Source of the DNA: Theobroma cacao
Lineage: Eukaryota > Streptophyta > Magnoliopsida > Malvales > Malvaceae
Direction: 5' to 3'
Assembly (NCBI RefSeq): GCF_000208745.1
Contig: NC_030851.1
Span: 25,104,376-25,168,375, forward strand
Length of the DNA: 64,000 nucleotides
The translations under genes and the position numbers were made by a program. Below the pieces are notes generated by a model. That model saw only the letters and a list, made by a program, of their open reading frames with translations, was not told where the DNA came from and searched no databases. This document shows positions 23,386 through 35,435 of the stretch, in pieces (the stretch's first letter is position 1; every line of letters starts with the position of its first letter).

Positions 23386-23954
23386 TGTCACGAATTACGT
23401 AACTTCGCTTAAATATGCGATAATCCATGTGACGCTTGAGTGAACACTTCCACGCAAGCCAGCCAATAACTCGTTTATGTCTAATCAAACATCAACAATA
23501 GCAACAAATTAGACTAAGGCAATGTACATCAAAATCATAGGGCATACCGAATGCCATATATGCAACCATTGAGACCAAATAAGGGAAAATGTTATATTAA
23601 TATGAAAATAAGTACAAATGGACCAAGACACGCCATCGTTGGGCCATAGGGGCAACCTTAAATGATTCGCTACAAACATACCTTTACCAATGAGATAACC
23701 CAACAATTCATCGACTGCTCACCCCTTATAAAGAGTTTACAAGTATTCTACCAATAGCCATTACAATGCTTGAAATGAGGACATTCTTTTTCTAAAAGCT
23801 CTTTCCCCTTAAAGACTTAATAAGTGTTTTTAGAGATGTCACCACGACCTAGAACAATGTTTGAAAATGGGACATTTCCCTCACAAGTACAAAAGACTCA
23901 ATCTTTTAGACAACTCTATCTTGTCATAGTCCAAGACAAGGTTGGCTCATGACA
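23386..23954 (-). repeat. 5' LTR of the chromovirus element
   Basis: 569 bp, from TGTCACGAATTACG to GGCTCATGACA on the plus strand, the partner of 18252-18830. Adjoins the primer binding site on its low-coordinate side. Confidence 0.88.
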
Positions 23955-24410
23955 TGCGGCCTCAACCCATTAATTAGTAGAAATCGTAATTGCTCTAAGA
24001 CTGCTACAATGCTTTAACTTTGGCATGATTTTTTACCATCTTTTAGGCTAAAATAGGTGAAGTGATAAGTATGAAAGTTGTATATTTTTCACTTAACTTT
24101 TCAATGGTCTAAGAATCGTCTCATTTAGAGTTCTATAAAGAGAGTTATGATCAAAATACGGAACATGTGTAATGAAAATCTGCACCTTGAAATTACTTTC
24201 CTTTTTCCATTAAAATTCTTCCTTTATTAAACACCTACAAAAGCACGAATAAATCAACAACAACCTATCTTAATCACATTAACACTAAATTAAGCATAAA
24301 TTTAATTAAAATTATATTAACTCACCTAAATTAACTAATTTAAAATAATTTAAATAAAACCTACTAATTTTTATACATTACAACAAGAACTAAGCTAAGT
24401 TACTATCACA
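23955..24410. other. LTR-like sequence, right part, with shared LTR box
   Basis: Probable continuation of the LTR interrupted at 18251. The block at 24026-24151 (ACCATCTTTTAGGC ... GAAAGTTGTATA ... TTTTCAATGGTCTAAGAATC ... GAGTTATGATC) matches a block also found in solo LTRs B and C and in the Athila-like LTR. The sequence may end near TACTATCA at 24408. Confidence 0.4.
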
Positions 24411-25146
24411 GTTAATCCTAAACACCTCTGTCTCATAGAATTATCAGCTCTTAATCTTCGAGTGTCTCTCAATCATTATAAATGGCTTGGAGGAGCCCAT
24501 ATTTATAGTGCTAGATGAGAGACATTGATGAGGATGTAGTCTTTTTGAATTATCTCTAAATTATTTTAATTTAATTAGAGATAAATCATTATAACTCATT
24601 AAAAGTCTTTTGATTTGCTAGACTTTGAGTCCTTAAATTTTGATTGGATGAATGTGAGTTTTATCTTTTAATTTATTTAGAGATAAATTAAATATCAAAT
24701 TTGATTTTTATCTCTAAAATATCAAAATTATTATAGATAAATTAAATGACCAATAATTAAATTTCAATTGGTCAAAAATATGAATATTATCTTTAAATTA
24801 CCTCAAGGAATAAATATATGACATGTAGGTGAGTTGGTTCAACTATGTGTATTTGAAATAATCCAACCAATAAATTAATTAATTTATAATTAATTATGTG
24901 ATTATAACATCATCAAGTCCATGTGGCAGCACATAATTAGATGATAATATTTTCCTCTCTACAAATGTCCGCTCAAGACTTATTCACATATGATTTTGAA
25001 TGTAGCAAGTAGACAAGCTTGAAATTTTAAAAAAAAAACTTCCTATGATTTCTTAGAATTCTAATATGTCTTGGTATGCTTGCAATCTAAGTTAAACTTG
25101 AATTATACTTACCCATAAGTAAGAAAATTATGATATTGGGGGATGT
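24411..25146. other. AT-rich non-coding stretch
   Basis: No gene or recognisable element. Contains several repeats of TTTAATTTATTTAGAGATAAATTA-like text at about 24550-24760. Confidence 0.35.
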
Positions 25147-25275
25147 GTATTGCAATAAAACTATTTGAAGAAGTATATTACAATAAAACTATAATCTTTG
25201 AAGAAGTATATTGCAATAAAATTGTTTGAAGAAGTATATTGCAATAAAACTATAATCTTTGAAGAGGTATATTGC
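25147..25275 (+). repeat. tandem repeat of GAAGAAGTATATTGCAATAAAACT units
   Basis: Alternating short units (GTATATTGCAATAAAACTA followed by TAATCTTTGAAGAA or TTTGAAGAA) repeated about four to five times, giving a higher-order period of about 58 bp. Confidence 0.75.
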
Positions 25276-25320
25276 AATTGGTATTACATCCTTTAATCAA
25301 TTAGGACTCTCTCTTTCTAC

Positions 25321-25331
25321 TCTATAAAAAG
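25321..25331 (+). promoter_or_regulatory. candidate TATA box
   Basis: TCTATAAAAAG lies just downstream of the tandem repeat, in a pyrimidine-rich context, followed within 60 bases by a short open frame. It looks like a plus-strand core promoter, perhaps of an unrecognised LTR. No element ends could be assigned. Confidence 0.3.
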
Positions 25332-26221
25332 AGAACTCTCTTACCAATTTTTTGTACATTAAAACCAATTTAAGAATTGCAAATTTTCACTAAGCTAGCA
25401 GAAAATTCTTCAAGGTATACCTCCCATTTTTTTTCCCTTCTGCCTCAAGTAATTCAACTAATCTTTTTATCCTTATCCTTAGTTATCTTGCCACCTTGTT
25501 CATCCCATTCTTGCCACCTTCAAGAAGTACATGCCACGTTACTAGCTAAAGATTCAACATAAAGCCAAGCCTTGGATAATTTATTCTTGCCACATTACAA
25601 TTGGCATGCTAAAAATTATGCAAGGTCCCATTGTATCTTACCACGTTACAAGCTTTAAATTAAATCAAAAGATCCATGCATGAAGAAAGAATAAGTAAAT
25701 ATAGTAATTTATGTTCCATCCTTCAAACACCAATGGCAAAGCCAAAGGTGAAAAGCCCACTTTTTTCATATTAAAGAATTTAAGTTGGCAAGGGTTGGAA
25801 GTTGAACAATATAGTTTTCTGCCATGTGTTCGAAAAGGTACTCTACAAGGTTATCAACTGAACTTACATGAGTTGCATAAGCTTGCACAAAGATGTCAAG
25901 CATGGCTATCATGACCAATCATCTTTTTTTTTTTTTTATCTTTTTAAGCTTTCGCTCATGAGTACTTTTAATACCTTTAACTAGATCAAGAGAATTTAGC
26001 AGAGGATCTTCAATCAACCTCCTGCCACATCAAAGACTTCCACCAATCTTACATTTGTGTTTTTATACTTCATCCACTTATTTCATATTTGTCTTTTTTT
26101 TCTTTTGACTATTATAATTTTCTTACGTTTAATCTTTTTTTTTAAGTTAAAATTCAAATGTATTAGTCTATAATCAAGACAAGCTCAAATTGAAGTGGAA
26201 GAAATTGGTAGCAATTTGAGA
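25332..26221. other. non-coding stretch, unassigned
   Basis: No recognisable gene; the short open frames at 25377-25562 and 25711-25914 show no known domain. Long T runs at about 25924-25938 and 26092-26101. Confidence 0.3.
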
Positions 26222-26362
26222 AGTGCTCTTTATAATGGCACTTGTCAATCCTTTGAGGGTGCTTTTTATAATAGCACTTGTCAATCTTTTGGAGTGCTCT
26301 TTATAATAGCATAAGATTTGTTATTTTTCAAGAGTGTTCTTTATAATAGCACACAATTTAGA
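26222..26362 (+). repeat. four tandem hairpin-forming units (GTGCTCTTTATAATAGCAC)
   Basis: Units start near 26222, 26258, 26292 and 26332. Each is an imperfect inverted repeat of GTGCT and AGCAC around CTTTATAAT; the first two share the linker TTGTCAATCTTTTG. Confidence 0.75.
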
Positions 26363-26484
26363 ATCATTATGGTATACTTGAAGGACCACGAAAATCTTTT
26401 CATTTTCTCCAAGAATGAAGATATGAAGAAGAGGTTGTTTCTTCCCACACGAGATTGTTGATTCATCCTCATTGAAGAACATAG

Positions 26485-26830
26485 TTGAAGAATACTTTGG
26501 ACAAGTTTGTAAATTTATTGACCTTAAACCATCCTATAGTAGCATGTTTGCAAAAGATCAAACTAAGAAGGTTCAAGAATCTGACCAAATTAGTTGGGCA
26601 TGTTGATGACTTGATAAATCTTGAAAAGGAATTGAATGCTTTCTGTCGCAAGAAGGATGAGATTTAATCTTCTCTTAAAGAGAAAAGGGAAAAGGTGCAA
26701 AAAAAGAAAACTAATTTTTCCTATATTAATGAAGAGATAGCTTTAGTCAAGTCTTCTCCTATTTTGAGTAAAAGCAAAGTTAAGTCCTTAAAATTGTTGC
26801 AAAATATGCTAGAATCTTCTTGAGAAGAGT
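26485..26830 (+). other. broken coiled-coil-like open frame, function unknown
   Basis: A 60-codon frame at 26485-26667 continues beyond its stop, in the same frame, for about 50 more codons rich in Lys, Glu and Leu (EKREKVQKKKTNFSYINEEI, then ESS before a second stop). The pattern is that of a coiled coil. I do not recognise it; it could be the remnant of a plant mobile-domain protein. The antisense frame 26469-26651 is taken as a shadow. Confidence 0.3.
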
Positions 26831-26869
26831 TAAAGAATTTCAAGTGGACGCCTTGATTTGATTGCTTCC

Positions 26870-27436
26870 TTATTGATGTAGCTCTTGCTTTTCATTTTTT
26901 TTTTTTGGTTTTAGGATTTAGACCTTCAAAATTTTCTTTCACACTTTAATGCATTTCGAATTAGCAATTAAAATCATTAATTTCTTATTGCTTTTCTTGT
27001 GAAGAAATTTTAAAGATAATCTTATGAAACCTTCAAGATACTTTGTGTTCCAAAAATTTTCTTGGACATCAATTGATCCTCAAAACAATTCAACTTGTGA
27101 TTATAATTTGTTTCACTTGCAATTTAATTAATTGAACCACATAACTCAGAGAGAAATACAAACTTGATTTATTATTTGATGTTTTGTCTTGGTGTTTTCA
27201 ACATCGTAAAGAATTTGAGCCATGTATAATGCAAGAGATTATTACTTTTTTGCTATGACTGAACTTGGCAATGGAACCAAGCTACCTACTTACCTCATAA
27301 TGTGAAGGAGGATCAAGTCATAATGCAGTTTTTTTTTTCCTTTAACTTTTGCCTAAGTCATCATGTTAAGGATTTTCAACTTAACAGGTCATTTTTTTGT
27401 GTGTAGTTTAAGCTCTTGTCAAGGAGCATCTAATCT
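26870..27436. other. non-coding stretch 3' of Tat integrase
   Basis: No gene. AT-rich; a T run at 26899-26909 and at 27331-27339. This should be the 3' untranslated region of the minus-strand Tat element; its 3' LTR was not recognised. Confidence 0.3.
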
Positions 27437-28800
27437 TCAAGCATAGTAACACTTTAAGAATTTGCCATTGATTAGGTAAACTCTTACTCTATTTTGATCC
27501 ATAATCTTATACGTTCCATTAGTGTACACTTCTTCAACAACATATGGTCCATCCCATTTTGAGAGAAACTTGTTACCCATACGATGTGTAGTGTTTATGG
27601 GTCTTCTCATAGCAAGAACTAAGTCTCGCACTTCGAATGATCATAGTTTAAGTTTCTTGTTGAAAGCTTTGGACAATCAAGCTTGGTAACATTCCAAGCG
27701 TTATTGTGCTTCCAACCTTTTTTCATCCAATGCTTCAAGTTCTTTAAGGCATAGGTGAACAGTATCATTGTTTGAAATACCTTCTTGAATGGCAATTCTC
27801 AATGATGGAATTTGACGCTCTAGTGGGAGAACAGCTTCTACACCATAAATAAGCAAGTATGGAGTAGCTTGAGTAGGTGTACAAAATGTCATATGATAAG
27901 CCCATAGAACTTCCTTTATTTCCTCTGGCCAATCTTGTTTTGTGCTATTAGCAACTTTCTTGAGAAGATTGCTTAAAGTCTTGTTGAAAGCGTTTATTAA
28001 ACCATTTTTTGATGCGTGGTACAAGGAAGAATTATTTTGCTTGAAGTTAAACTGTGCACATAATTTCTCCATCGCGAACTATTTTTAATTATCTATTATG
28101 ATGCATTATGGCATGTTATAACAATAAATGATGTTTGTTCTAATGAAAGTAACAATCGTTCTTTTCTTTACTTCTTGATAAGATGCTACCTTTACATACT
28201 TTGAAAAGTAATCTATGGCTATAAGTACGTAGAGATGCCTCATTGAACTTTTAAGTAATGGTCTAACCAAGTCGAGTCCCTAAGTATCAAATGGCCATGA
28301 TATAACTGTTGGGTGGAGTGGTTCAGGGGGTTGATGAATGAAATTAGCATGAAATTGACATGCGTGACATCTTTTAGCATAGTCCATGCTATCCTTCACA
28401 ATTGTTGGCTAAGAGTACCCTATTCTTTTGATTTGGAAATGCAACTTGGCTCCAGATTGATGCACCCCACAAATTCCTAAGTGAGTTTTTTGCAAAGCTT
28501 TGTATGCTTTTTCATCTTTTAAACAATGAAGAAAGACTCCATCGAAAAAACGTCAACAAAATGTACCCTTGAAATAAATAAATTTAAGACCTCGAAGTTT
28601 TATTTTTGTTTTGTGCCTTAGCTCATTAGGAACCTTCCCATGCTGTAGGTATTTAATCAATAGTTGTCCCCAATCTTCTTTTCCCACTTCAAGGACTGAG
28701 ACAACATTAGATTCTACATCGACTTCTTCACCTAAAGTGAATGGTGGAAAAATCCATCACTTGCAAAGAGGAATCTTAATTTTGTACTTGACAATGCAAT
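27437..28800 (-). pseudogene. Tat integrase and linker from second RNase H, broken
   Basis: From high to low coordinates: a linker with WGQLLIKYLQHGK and a broken zinc-binding module (28400-28600: CHACQFHAN), then the catalytic core at about 28080-28330 with YFSKYVKVASYQEV and the second Asp region, then 27701-28072 with NGLINAFNKTLSNLLKKV and WAYHMTFCTPTQATPYLLIYG. 27437-27631 is the C-terminal end (FLSKWDGPYVVEEVYTNGTY, NGKFLKCYYA). Several stops, for example just before 28072. In active relatives the protein joins the cDNA to the host chromosome. Confidence 0.85.
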
Positions 28801-30073
28801 TGTTGGTCCCAAATAAATGTGCTAGAGGGGGGTGAATAACACCTTTTGATTCTTACTAAACTTGATTTCAAATTGGGGCAAATTAAAGGTCAATGATGAG
28901 AAATTTGATGCAAGATGAAGGAATGATTCAAGAAAGAATGAAATGAAAAATAAAATAGAGGAGACACTACACAAAGATTTATAATGGTTTGGTCAAAGAC
29001 CTACATCCATTACCTTGATTGTTCAACCAAGGATTTTCCAAACTAAATCACTATAAATGGTGAAATTCCCAAGCTCCCACTAAGCTTTTACAATGGCTTT
29101 TCACAAGCTTAACCACAACCTTTAACAATGATTTTTTTTCGAGATCAACCAAAACCTAAAACTAACTTTTCTAGGCTGAGTTAAAACCTATGCACTCAAT
29201 CAAGCTAACCCAAGCTTGATTAGTCCCCTTAAAGTGTCTCGTACACTCTAAGTAACCAAGAAGAGTAGAAATGAAGAAGTACCTATGATCAATAACCTGA
29301 TCTGAATGGTACAAAGTGAAGTGCTCAATTCTATTACAAGGATTGGAGTGAAATACAGAAAGTATGCAGAGAATTTCTCACTGTTTTTGAGCTATTTTTG
29401 ATTTTTGGAAGCCTTGGATCTGCTTCTTAGCCGTTGGGAGTGCCTTATATACTTGGAAATCAACTCTGATGGATGTTTGACAATTTTTGACCATTGAGAA
29501 ATAGTTTATAGTAGTTCTAGCCATTAATCTATCTTCTAGTATTCAAATTCAAATATTCAAACAGAATGCTCTTAATCGACTAACTATACTTCTTAGTAGA
29601 CTAAGTCGTCTCTGTTTTTGAACCCAGTTTCTGACAGTGAGCTCTTAGTCGACTATTAATACTTCTTAGTTGATTAAGTCGTCTTTGTCTTTGAACCCAA
29701 TTTTTGGCAGTAAGCTCTTAATCAACTAACAATGCTTCTTAATTGATTAAGTCGTCTCTGTCTCTAAACTCAATTTCTGGCAATAAGCTCTTAGTCGACC
29801 AATAATGCTTCTTAGTTGATTAAGTACTCTCTGTTTCTAAATCAGCCATCTTTATTCTTGAGTTTTAGTTGGCTAACTCCCTTCTTTATCTAACTAAGAG
29901 GCTTCTATTTTGTGGCTCAATTTTAGCTCCTCATTCTTATGAGATTTGATGTTTGCTTTTTAGTGATTAATTTGTTATTGGCATACATTTTTCATCATAT
30001 ACACTCAAGTAACATAGTTAGACATAAATGAGTAGGAATGTTGTATTATCATCAAACATTAATAGAGCCAACA
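28801..30073 (-). repeat. 3' LTR of the SIRE-like element, with 73-bp internal repeats
   Basis: 1273 bp, TGTTGG...CCAACA. It matches the split 5' LTR over its whole length with roughly one difference in ten, so the insertion is old. Four tandem units of exactly 73 bp start at 29568, 29641, 29714 and 29787, each carrying GCTCTTAGTCGACTAA and CTTCTTAGT(C/T)GATTAAG. Confidence 0.9.
29568..29855. repeat. tandem 73-bp repeats (four units) in SIRE 3' LTR
   Basis: Exact 73-bp spacing over four units; the last is diverged at its end. The 5' LTR has only three units (from 53422, 53494 and 55744). The unit itself contains two inverted motifs, TTAGTCGACTAA and TTAGTCGATTAAG. Confidence 0.9.
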
Positions 30074-30088
30074 ATCTCCTCTTTTTTT
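30074..30088 (-). other. polypurine tract of the SIRE-like element
   Basis: Minus strand reads AAAAAAAGAGGAGAT immediately before the 3' LTR start TGTTGGCTC, the expected place of the plus-strand primer. Confidence 0.75.
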
Positions 30089-30846
30089 AATGACAAAACA
30101 TTCCTTGATTACCAGCAAAGTGTCTATTAGTTCCTTTTTGTTCTGCACAAAATGAGGATTTTCTCCCCATGAGTGTGTGCTCCCCCTTAATGTATGCATG
30201 ATTTTATTATTCACTTCAGTAAGTTTTTATCCATCTCTTAAAGAAAATGACAGGTATAAATTCAACCATTTGACAGAATATTTTTATACAGCCTTACAAA
30301 ACAATCAACTATAAGTGACAGAAATATCATTCACTGTCATCAGCATATTTTCAACAAACCATATCCATTCCAAAAATAAATGCCATTAGCCGTCCATCAA
30401 AGATTCATATATCATAAAAGCATAAGCAACATCCATTTTCATTTTAAAACAGTTTCCATTCACAATTCAATAGAACAACCATAAAAATAAGTTATCAACA
30501 AGTTATCAGCATCCAGCTTTCAACCATCAGTACACAAAATAACATAAACAGCCTAATATCATCAGAGTCAGATTTAGATTCCTAAATTACTCCTAAATCA
30601 CTTTTACTTTATCCCTAAAATTCTTCTACTTTCTATCTCCCCTAAGCTTTCTATCTTATTTCTCTTTTTTTTGTCATCAACAAAAATTAGGGGTGGTCAA
30701 CTAGTTTGAGAAGAGTAAAAAGGGGTAGACTCATCAGTGCCAAGATGGACATTAAGGGGTTCAGGAGATGGCACAGGTGATGATCTTTATGATGATGAGT
30801 CGGGGGAAGATTTGTTTGAAATTTAGAGTGGATCTTAAGTAGAAGA
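30089..30846. other. 3' untranslated part of the SIRE-like element
   Basis: No gene recognised; AT-rich sequence between the polypurine tract and the end of the extra ORF. Confidence 0.45.
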
Positions 30847-31126
30847 CTAGACTGAGGGTTTGGCTTTCTCAGCTATTCTTGAAGACTTTCTTCTTTTGAG
30901 GAATTTTATGTTTATTGCCATCGTCTTCATTCCTTTACTAGTAGGTTTGAATTTAGCTTTGGTGGAAGTAACTGCTTGCCCTTGTTTTGTATCAATAGGT
31001 CCACTTTCTCTGGCAATGTGAACTGACTCAGGAGAAGCCCTTGCAGATGCTAACTTCTGATCTTTGTCCTTTACTGTCTCTTTTTCAACTTGTTTTTCTC
31101 TGACCATTTTATGAAAGACATTCATT

Positions 31127-31229
31127 ATTAAAACTATAGTACCTCGTATTTTGATACAATAGCTAATAAAGTTTACGGATGCTAATTGAGGTTCACCACT
31201 GAGTTAAAAGGGTAATTCAGAAGTGAACC
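31127..31229 (+). repeat. fragment of another LTR family (D-type), about 100 bp
   Basis: TACCTCGTATTTTGATACAA ... AGCTAATAAAGTTTA ... GCTAATTGAGGTTCACC ... TTCAGAAGTGA parallels the start of the sequence at 62697-62790. It touches the left end of solo LTR B. Probably the stump of an LTR into which copy B inserted. Confidence 0.55.
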
Positions 31230-32499
31230 TATGAAACCTCGATCTCTATATGCACATAACTAGAAGTAGACGCAATAATGCGGACCAAGGGTAATTTCAT
31301 AATTTTTCTTGGTGAGCTCCTACGAGTGGGTCTTTTTGATGCTATTAAGGTCTAAATAGGTCTAAGGAATGAATGAATGATGTTTATGATGGTAAATAAG
31401 TAAGGAAGATAAAAATAATGATAATTTCCATGGTAGGGGCAAAATGGTCATTTTGCATTTCGAGCCTAAATTTTTAAGTTTTGTGAACCCGAGTACCTTT
31501 AGACTATTATGGACTTTGTTTCAGTGTCAAAGATCAAAAAGGTTGCACAAAGAATGGGAGGAAAACAAAGCCACCATGTTAAGGGCATTTTGGTAATTTT
31601 GGTGGAAATTTGGATTAACTTAAAGCATAAATATCTGAGCTCCAGCAGCTTCTCCTTTTTCTTCTTCCTCCCATTTCACGTTCCTTTTATCCTCCATGGA
31701 AACTTGCTTTGCAACTTCCATAACTCTCTCTCTTTAGCTTTAATTTTTATGCTTTTGTGCACCTTTTCATAGAACCTTTGTGCTCTTTCACTCTCTCACT
31801 TTAAAACCCTTGAAAAGTCTTACTTCCATACTTTCTCTCACTAACTAGAAGTTTAGAGAAAGAAAGAGGGATTTTCCATGATAGCTTGAGTATTCTTGAG
31901 AAAGAATTCAACTACAAATCCACCAAGGTGAGTAATGAATGAGGATTGATTTTAGGTTGTTGATAATGGCTAGTAATTAGAGTTGTGAGTTGTTTTATTG
32001 TTGAGGTTTATTTATTTATTTCTAGTGATACTAGAGTAGAGAGAATAGATAGCTAATCAAAAGGTAATTTGAAGCTAGTTAGGAATAATAAATAGAGCTT
32101 GATTTAAGAAATAGCTTTTAAAAATGTATTTATGCAAATTGGGTTGGTAGTGATGTTGTGTGTGTGATATAGGTTCCAACGAGGCTTTACATGTCCGTTT
32201 GAAGCAATAATCGAAGTTAGAATTGATTAAAGAATCAACAAGACCGGTGAGTGAACTTGCATTTCAAAATTGTTTTGGGAATGTAAATGTATTTGCACAA
32301 AACATTTGAATGATTTTAACTAACTTTTCTTTAAAAATGTGTGCCGGGGAACAAGCCATTGATAAAATATTTTAATGTTGCTAAAATGTGAAATGTGTAA
32401 AAGGATGAATCCATGTGCTCCTATATTATGTTGGTATGTATATATATATATGAATATATGTTGTGCATTGATGCATAATGTTGTGTGATGATATTGACT

Positions 32500-32700
32500 C
32501 GGCTATATGCGAGTAGGGAGTGCGCATAAGCCGATGATGATGATGACCCGGCTATGTGCGAGTAAGGAGTGCGCATAAGCCAATGATGATATTGACCTAG
32601 CTATGTGCAAGTAGGGAGGGCACATAAGCCGATGATGATGATGACCCAGCTATATGCGAGTAGGGAGTGCGCATAAGCCGATGATGCTAATGACTCGGCT
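32500..32700 (+). repeat. minisatellite, about four 48-51-bp units
   Basis: Unit: GGCTATGTGCGAGTAGGGAG then TGCGCATAAGCCGATGATGA. Copies start near 32502, 32549, 32602 and 32649. Each unit is itself an imperfect inverted repeat (GGCTATGTGCG against GTGCGCATAAGCC). Copy A has about two units and copy C one. Confidence 0.85.
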
Positions 32701-32897
32701 ATGATGATGAATGAAGTGGGGTGGTGTACTTGTTGATATATGTTGATATATGTATATGTGATAACAAGTTTATGATTATAATATGTGATTGTTTTGAATG
32801 TTGATAACTAGATTATTGTCAATGTGTTCACTTTGATGTGCAATATGATAGGGATGGATTTTGTGGCATGTGAAAACCCCTTATTTGTCATTGTCCT

Positions 32898-33325
32898 GAA
32901 TCTCGCTGCAGTGAGAATGCATTCTCTCTATAGCAAGAAACTCTCTGGTGGTGGGGGCATAAACCAGCCTTGTTTCTCGCTGCAGCGAGATTGAATCTCA
33001 TTGCAGTAAGGAAATTTCGCTGCAGCGAAAATAAATCTCGCTGCAGCGAGAAACTCTCAGGTTTTAATGCATTATTTTCAATTTTATGAAGATTTTGACT
33101 ATCTTCCCATCCTAACTGGGAAAAGTGGTAAACATAAAAGTTGTCGCCCTGCCTATTAGCTTTCTAATGGTTTAAAAATCAGGTCAATTGAACTTCTGTA
33201 ACTAGAGATATACTAGAAAAACTGGAACATATGCAAACTGACACTATTTCTCGCTATAGCGAGAAACTTTCTATTTTGGCCACCTAAATCTTGCTGCAGT
33301 GAGAATGAGCTTTGCTGCAGTGAGA
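32898..33325. repeat. cluster of CTCGCTGCAGCGAG palindromes in LTR copy B
   Basis: About eight intact or degenerate copies (near 32900, 32974, 32995, 33015, 33035, 33248, 33288, 33309). The one at 33248-33268 has TATA in place of TGCA at the centre and so remains a perfect palindrome. Confidence 0.8.
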
Positions 33326-35435
33326 AACTTGCTGCCATGTTTGCTACCTTGCTTGATTTTGACATATTTTTCACCCATTTAACCTCATGGATTGATCTTG
33401 GGTTTTTGTAGCACTATGAGGTTATTAATCAAAGTTTGATGAAGGGTTTTTAGTAAGAAACTAAAGCAATTGCATTGTTTTTGAAACAAATGCATCATGA
33501 TTTCCAAATTCTTCCTATTGATTACTTGTTCTCTTCTTATGTTCACTCACTGAGTTTATACTCACGTTTTTAAACTTCATATTTTCAAATTCAAAGGCAG
33601 TTGGGACCTAGATTGAGCTGTCCAAGTATGCTCATCTTTTTGGTAGGTACTATGAAAACTTAGTAGCTATATCTTCACCCAAAGTCACTCCACTGATGGT
33701 CAAGAGTCTTATGCTTGTGTACATGTATAAGTAATGAAGACCACTAAGATTCATGTTAAAAATCAAATATGTATATTTGATTGTTGATACCACTGTAAGG
33801 AGGCAAATGAGTGATACTATGTTACCATAATACGAATGTGAATATTGGATTGTTGTAAAATGTTACTGAAATATTTATAATTGAGAATTATAATATGTGG
33901 TTTTAGAAATGACAGTTGAGAATGATGATTGGGATTGCATAAAAAAAGGGGTTTGCTTGGGCTTAGTGGGCTATGCCCATTGGGCTCATGCGTCGGTCAT
34001 GGCCCAGGATTTGGGCTGTGGCAGAAACTTCCTTAAAGTTAGGAGGAGATGGTTTTTCTGGTTGTGGTTTATCATGTGATGGAGAATTGACATTAAAAGA
34101 TCTAAGTACTTCAGTGCCTGCATTAGATTCTTTTTCATTTTGAGGCTAAGGAGTGAGAGATTTCCTTGTTGGAACAAATTCTTGTTCATCACCTTTAGCT
34201 TGGAGGAGAAGACTTTCAACAACTTGTTTTGTTGCTACTGGACTTGGTGTTGTAGAAGTGTCTTCTGTTGCAGGACCATGTATTTTTCCTTTTTCTTTCA
34301 TCACATTTTCCAGCTCTTCCAACTTATCTTCAATTTTCTATATCCTTGTAGACTGGTCAATGAGTTTCCTATCAATTTTCATTAGCAAATTTAGAATCAT
34401 TTCATTCGAAATCTGGGAAGAAGTTGTCTGAGTCTGAGCATGGGTGGAATGCTCATCCCTTGGAGTAATCTTGGGGGTCTTGACAAACTTTTCTCCTTCT
34501 AGTTTGTACCTAATCTTTGGCAGACTTCCTAGATAGATTGCCTGGTCTCTACTTTTCACTTGGTCCATTTCATATCTTGAACTCCATATCCCTTTTTTTT
34601 TAATCAGAAAGGTAATTATGTTTCCATACAATAGATTTACCTTGTCAACTTAAAATGCTCCTCTCATCCTTTCTATCATGAATCTGCCTAAGTTAAGGGG
34701 AGTAGCATTAAAGGCATGCTCCATTAGCTACATATCTTGAAGGCTTACGTAGATGAAGCTACTGCTTCTTCCATCAATTGTAGAGGCAATGAAATAATGG
34801 AAGATCCTAATATGAGGGCTTTTAATGAAACTAGCATAACTTTTGGATGAATATCTTTCCTTTTTCCCTATTATTATTTCTCACAAAGATAAGGGATCAT
34901 AATTTTCGAGAATTTTATATTTTCCCTCTTCACACTCAACTTTGAACAGATTTCCCAAATCTGTGGCCCTAACCACAAACTCCTTTCCATTCAGGAACAC
35001 ATTCAGACCATCATCAACAAAATCCTCAAGTTCCTCAAGTTCATTTTCATATAGTGCAATGCTAGAATAAAATTTCTTCACTAAGTTGGCACTATGGGTT
35101 CTGTTCTTTAAGACACTCAATTTCATTAATTTTATCTCTTCAAAATAATTTGACAAACCCTCTTTAATTTCTAACACCTCATTAAAGTTGTCCCAATCAA
35201 TATATTTTCCATATGAAATGGGTGTATTCTCTATCTTCCTATATTTATCCTCATGAGTTTTATTTCTAAATTTTGTGGATGAAGGATTACCTTTTTTGGT
35301 GGATTTTTCTTTTTTCTTCTTTTTCTCTGATTTTTGTTTTTTCTCTCTCTATTTCTTCCCAGTTTTCTTTGTCATTAAAGCTGACTCATCCTTTTTCCTC
35401 TTCTTTTGAATTTCAGACGATGGACTCTCCTCCAT

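Larger units (their letters stand above)
18252..23954 (-). mobile_element. Ty3/gypsy chromovirus retrotransposon, complete but inactive
   Basis: A full element of 5.7 kb on the minus strand: two LTRs (18252-18830 and 23386-23954), a primer binding site, gag, protease, reverse transcriptase, RNase H, integrase and a chromodomain-like end, then a polypurine tract. The flanks CGCGG (18247-18251) and TGCGG (23955-23959) are a five-base target duplication with one mismatch. Gene order with integrase after RNase H identifies Ty3/gypsy; the chromodomain places it in the chromoviruses. All reading frames carry stops and frameshifts. Confidence 0.9.
31230..34023 (+). mobile_element. solo LTR, copy B of the palindrome-bearing LTR family
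   Basis: 2794 bp, longest of the three copies. It starts TATGAAACCTCGATC (TG position decayed) and ends GGGCTGTGGCA. Flanks GAACC (31225-31229) and GAAAC (34024-34028) form a five-base duplication with one mismatch. It contains a ~50-bp minisatellite (32500-32700), a cluster of CTCGCTGCAGCGAG palindromes (32898-33325) and the LTR box shared across families (33091-33215). No coding region. Confidence 0.8.
30847..35435 (-). pseudogene. extra downstream ORF of the SIRE-like element, split by a solo LTR
   Basis: Minus-strand frame starting at ATG 35435-35433 (MEESPSSEIQKKRKKDESA), with a Lys-rich N-terminus and one early stop. The middle at 34881-35177 (SANLVKKFYSSIAL, then NGKEFVVRATDLGNLFKVE) resembles the domain Pfam calls putative plant transposon protein. 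34338-34631 has an acidic-basic linker with DEHSTHAQTQTTSSQISNEM. It is cut by LTR insertions at 31127-34023 and ends in a basic tail at 30847-31125. It stands where env-like genes sit in SIRE elements, but I see no signal peptide or membrane span. Domain naming is from memory. Confidence 0.55.

Noticed and set aside
32500..32700. Regular ~50-bp repeats considered as a CRISPR array
   Set aside because: Plant LTR minisatellite: units adjoin without unique spacers.
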